From contig PAXU01000007.1 in assembly GCA_002714565.1 (NCBI GenBank), positions 54,733-62,941 on the forward strand: DNA of 8,209 bases, read 5' to 3'. Made by a program: the position numbers and the translations under genes. Below are positions 6,152 through 8,209 of the stretch, piece by piece. The notes under the pieces were generated by a model. It did no database searches and was not told where the DNA came from. It was given only the letters and a program-made list of their open reading frames with translations. Numbering within the stretch: position 1 is the first letter of the stretch; every line of letters begins with the position of its first letter. This DNA comes from Rhodopirellula sp. (GTDB lineage: Bacteria > Planctomycetota > Planctomycetia > Pirellulales > Pirellulaceae).

Positions 6152-6675
6152 AACAGCGATTGGCTCTTCACAATCGCATGGTCATCCGGAAACGTATGAA
6201 ATGTCTGAACTAGCAGACTGGATTGCCGAGTCTCTACGTTGACGTAGCTCAACGAATCCATGCCGCATCTTCCGGGGCTGTCAAAGTGCTGTAACATCCC
6301 CCGCATTTCACCGTCGAGGCTAAGTTCCTGCTGAAAACTCCAGAAGACTTCTGCCGGTACGCGTTCAAGTTCAAAGGTCGTGCTGTAATTCAAATGGTGC
6401 GATGAATGCACTTCGGATCGCTCAGAACCAAGTTGATGGGCGAGCAAACGACGGCGGCGGGGTAGCGGCTGTCGTTCACTGCACGCAACCTCCGTGAGCG
6501 TCAAACCTTTATGGTTGAAGGTCACGAGATGCCCTGCCGTTGTAATATCGATTCGAGCAAGATACTCGCCCCGCTGGATCGAGCGGGAGTCGACAATTTC
6601 AAACAGCTCGGGATGTAATGAGCGGCTAAATAACTGAAATCCCAACTCTGCAACTTTAGGCCGAACTACTAGCAC
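6139..6675 (-). CDS. DUF2617-like conserved protein
   Basis: This 178-residue protein has no membrane helix or signal peptide. The N-terminal RPKVAELGFQLFSRSLHPEL (5-24) resembles, from memory, the start of DUF2617 proteins, which are known mainly from planctomycetes and actinobacteria and have no assigned biochemical role. A basic RRRRLL patch sits near the middle. The only usual start codon after the in-frame upstream TAA is GTG at 6675, which places RPKVAEL close to the N-terminus; there is no clear Shine-Dalgarno. It has its own near-consensus promoter (6762-6790). The end overlaps the convergent hydrolase gene by 13 bases, so there is no room for a terminator between them. The family assignment rests on recognition of the N-terminal motif only. 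Function is unknown. Confidence 0.75.
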   Translation of the reverse strand: MLVVRPKVAELGFQLFSRSLHPELFEIVDSRSIQRGEYLARIDITTAGHLVTFNHKGLTLTEVACSERQPLPRRRRLLAHQLGSERSEVHSSHHLNYSTTFELERVPAEVFWSFQQELSLDGEMRGMLQHFDSPGRCGMDSLSYVNVETRQSSLLVQTFHTFPDDHAIVKSQSLFQLD

Positions 6676-6705
6676 CGCAATGATTCCCGTACTTGTTGAA
6701 GATTA

Positions 6706-6755
6706 GAAGCATGCTTCGATCCACCAGGGCCAGCATGAATCCCGTCGCATCGAAG
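6706..6755 (-). promoter_or_regulatory. Leader with mutually exclusive hairpins upstream of the DUF2617-like gene
   Basis: GAAGCATGCTTC (6706-6717) is a perfect 12-base palindrome. Its CTTC half is also part of CTTCGAT (6714-6720), which pairs perfectly over 7 bp with ATCGAAG (6749-6755). In the leftward transcript predicted to begin near 6755, the long-range stem and the local palindrome would share bases and could not form together. The arrangement could be a regulatory switch, an operator, or chance. Confidence 0.3.
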
Positions 6756-6761
6756 TCGCCC

Positions 6762-6790
6762 ATTATAGGAGTTTCAACGCGATGTTTCAA
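6762..6790 (-). promoter_or_regulatory. Near-consensus sigma-70 promoter for the DUF2617-like gene
   Basis: On the minus strand TTGAAA (6790-6785) and a perfect TATAAT (6767-6762) are separated by exactly 17 bases. Transcription would begin near 6755, about 80 bases upstream of the GTG start. It lies wholly in the gap after the TPR gene's stop codon. It is the best promoter match in the window and fits a housekeeping sigma factor. Confidence 0.6.
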
Positions 6791-6841
6791 AGAGCGTTTT
6801 TTGAACCACCGATCGCTTGGTATTCAAGAACTACGAACGAA

Positions 6842-8209
6842 TCACTTCGCCTCTTTTTCCTTAAGAGCCGTCTCAAACATTTTCAACTGACGACGCATTT
6901 GTTGAGAATCCGGGTCCAGTTCCACAGCTTGTTTCTGGTATTTGATTGCATTCTCAAGATCATCCGCCGCGTAATAACATCTGCCGAGTGTGTCCAAGTA
7001 GCCGGGTGCATCCTTGCGCAGATCCAATGAACGATGGCTCAGTTTCACCGCTAGCTTGAAGTCCCCAAACGTATTACCCACGAGCCAGGCATATTGATTA
7101 CAAACCCGTGCCAGTGCGTAACCCACGGTATCTTTACGACTGACGCCCTCAACCGTTCTATACTCCTGCTCCAATTGCTGAATCTCATCAAACTGGTCGG
7201 TCACCGTGTTCTCGATTGCATCGCGTGTTCTGGCTTTCCACGCCTCATCGGCCTTCTTAAAACGATACATTCCTATCAGCAAATCGCCATCAGTCGGATC
7301 GGCAGCAAAGCCCTTATTCAGATGTTCCCTTTGCTTTTCATAATCCTCTTTGTCTTCACAATCGCGTGCGTGAAAATACTCTGCCCGGGAAACCAGGGAC
7401 TGGGCTGTGCGTTTAAACGTGTCCTTTAAATACCCGTTGATTGTTCGATAGGTCGGATCCTCTTTATCATTGGCTGCCAGCGCCAGCGGCATCAGGGTCT
7501 CAGCCGCATCGCCATGCTTGAGCAAGTCGTGCTGAAGTTCGGAGAGGTTAAACACGGCCCATAGATGATAGCCGCTGGTCATGCCGGTACTGGTGATGAC
7601 GTGCTGGAATTCCCGAATCGACCACTCATACAGCATGCGTTGCTTTAACCAGATTGCGGTTTCCATATGCATCTGCACATCATCTAACTGCAACTCTAAT
7701 GCCTGGTCCGCTGTTTGATTAGCTTCATCCATCATGTCCCGTCGCACAAAGGACTCAGCCAGGCGGTAAACAAGGTCCGGGTATTTTTGAAACTCACCGG
7801 GGAAACGAATGGCCAACTGCTCAATTCCTTCCCACAGCTCGCGGTCGCTCATCCACTCGACCATATCCAACAGTGTCTGACGTGTACCGTCGAGCAAGTT
7901 AATCATTCGAGCCAGTACCACGCTGGCATCGTCCGCCTGGCCATGTTCGGTAATCAATTCATGTTGCCAGCGAAGCATCCGCTGAAGAATCTCCCGGCTG
8001 GAATCTCTCGGAAATGTTGCGAGGGTTTGCTCTTCTCGTTCACTCAGTGAGTCCCACGCTTCAAGTGAATTCGCCGGGTCGGCCAATGTCTGTGCAAACG
8101 CCTCCATCCAGCGTGATCCAACTCTGGCACTTGGCCCGCAAATGCTGATCAGGGTTTCGGCCAGCTGTTCGCGATCTTCGGCCTCCTCCGGTTCGTTGTA
8201 TTGAATGAT
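6842..8209 (-). CDS. TPR-containing protein, C-terminal part (5' end off right edge)
   Basis: The frame is open from the right edge to a TGA at 6842-6844, giving 455 visible residues. A Met codon at 8107 is not the likely start, because the same frame continues upstream without a stop (YNEPEEAEDREQLAETLIS). The protein is acidic and almost wholly helical. The clearest tetratricopeptide unit is near the C-terminus (6908-7009): GYLDTLGRCYYAADDLENAI followed by an A-x-ELDPD ending. It is preceded by a diverged unit containing NQYAWLVGNTFGDFKLAVKL, and a degenerate one (YPDLVYRLAESFVRRDMMDE) lies further upstream. TPRs are protein-binding scaffolds; the partner is unknown. No membrane helix is seen in the visible part. 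It ends with a charged tail (LKEKEAK). The N-terminal domain, which could be catalytic, is outside the window. The next leftward gene has its own promoter. Confidence 0.85.
   Translation of the reverse strand: MIQYNEPEEAEDREQLAETLISICGPSARVGSRWMEAFAQTLADPANSLEAWDSLSEREEQTLATFPRDSSREILQRMLRWQHELITEHGQADDASVVLARMINLLDGTRQTLLDMVEWMSDRELWEGIEQLAIRFPGEFQKYPDLVYRLAESFVRRDMMDEANQTADQALELQLDDVQMHMETAIWLKQRMLYEWSIREFQHVITSTGMTSGYHLWAVFNLSELQHDLLKHGDAAETLMPLALAANDKEDPTYRTINGYLKDTFKRTAQSLVSRAEYFHARDCEDKEDYEKQREHLNKGFAADPTDGDLLIGMYRFKKADEAWKARTRDAIENTVTDQFDEIQQLEQEYRTVEGVSRKDTVGYALARVCNQYAWLVGNTFGDFKLAVKLSHRSLDLRKDAPGYLDTLGRCYYAADDLENAIKYQKQAVELDPDSQQMRRQLKMFETALKEKEAK

Overview
The window looks like ordinary chromosome from a member of the Planctomycetota. 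The base composition is close to half G+C. The housekeeping-type sigma factor has the long helical insert between regions 1.2 and 2.1 and the KFCTYATWW variant of region 2.3. There is a zinc-ribbon membrane protein of a style common in that phylum, a small protein resembling DUF2617, and a large TPR protein. No plasmid, phage, transposon, tRNA, rRNA or CRISPR signal was seen, so the phylum assignment is inference from protein style.

Layout from left to right. (1) 1-1238, minus strand: the N-terminal part of a GlnE-like protein (glutamine synthetase adenylyltransferase / adenylyl-removing enzyme), running off the left edge. (2) 1356-2924, minus strand: a complete RpoD-type sigma-70 factor, 117 bases upstream of the glnE-like gene and in the same direction, so the two may share a transcript. 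(3) 2925-3905: a 981-base region without a convincing gene, lying between divergent genes and rich in inverted repeats. It includes a compact block at 3455-3598 that folds into three consecutive hairpins. (4) 3906-6151, plus strand: a short-chain dehydrogenase, a two-helix membrane protein with a zinc ribbon, and an alpha/beta hydrolase. The last two overlap by four bases (ATGA). (5) 6139-6675, minus strand: a DUF2617-like protein whose end overlaps the end of the hydrolase by 13 bases. It is preceded by a near-consensus sigma-70 promoter and a leader that can fold in two alternative ways. (6) 6842-8209, minus strand: the C-terminal 455 residues of a TPR-containing protein running off the right edge.

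The most notable observation concerns the GlnE-like protein. It keeps the scaffold of the N-terminal nucleotidyltransferase (adenylyl-removing) domain in an uninterrupted frame. However, the two catalytic aspartates of the family's S-D-I-D signature are replaced (G-R-V-K), and the later R-L-R-P and G-G-I-R-E-I-E-F signatures are also altered. This suggests a pseudo-enzyme domain or a diverged paralogue, placed directly downstream of a primary-type sigma factor. The second point of interest is the structured non-coding region upstream of that sigma factor.

The plus-strand trio (dehydrogenase, zinc-ribbon membrane protein, hydrolase) is probably one transcription unit, but nothing in the sequence identifies its substrate or pathway.
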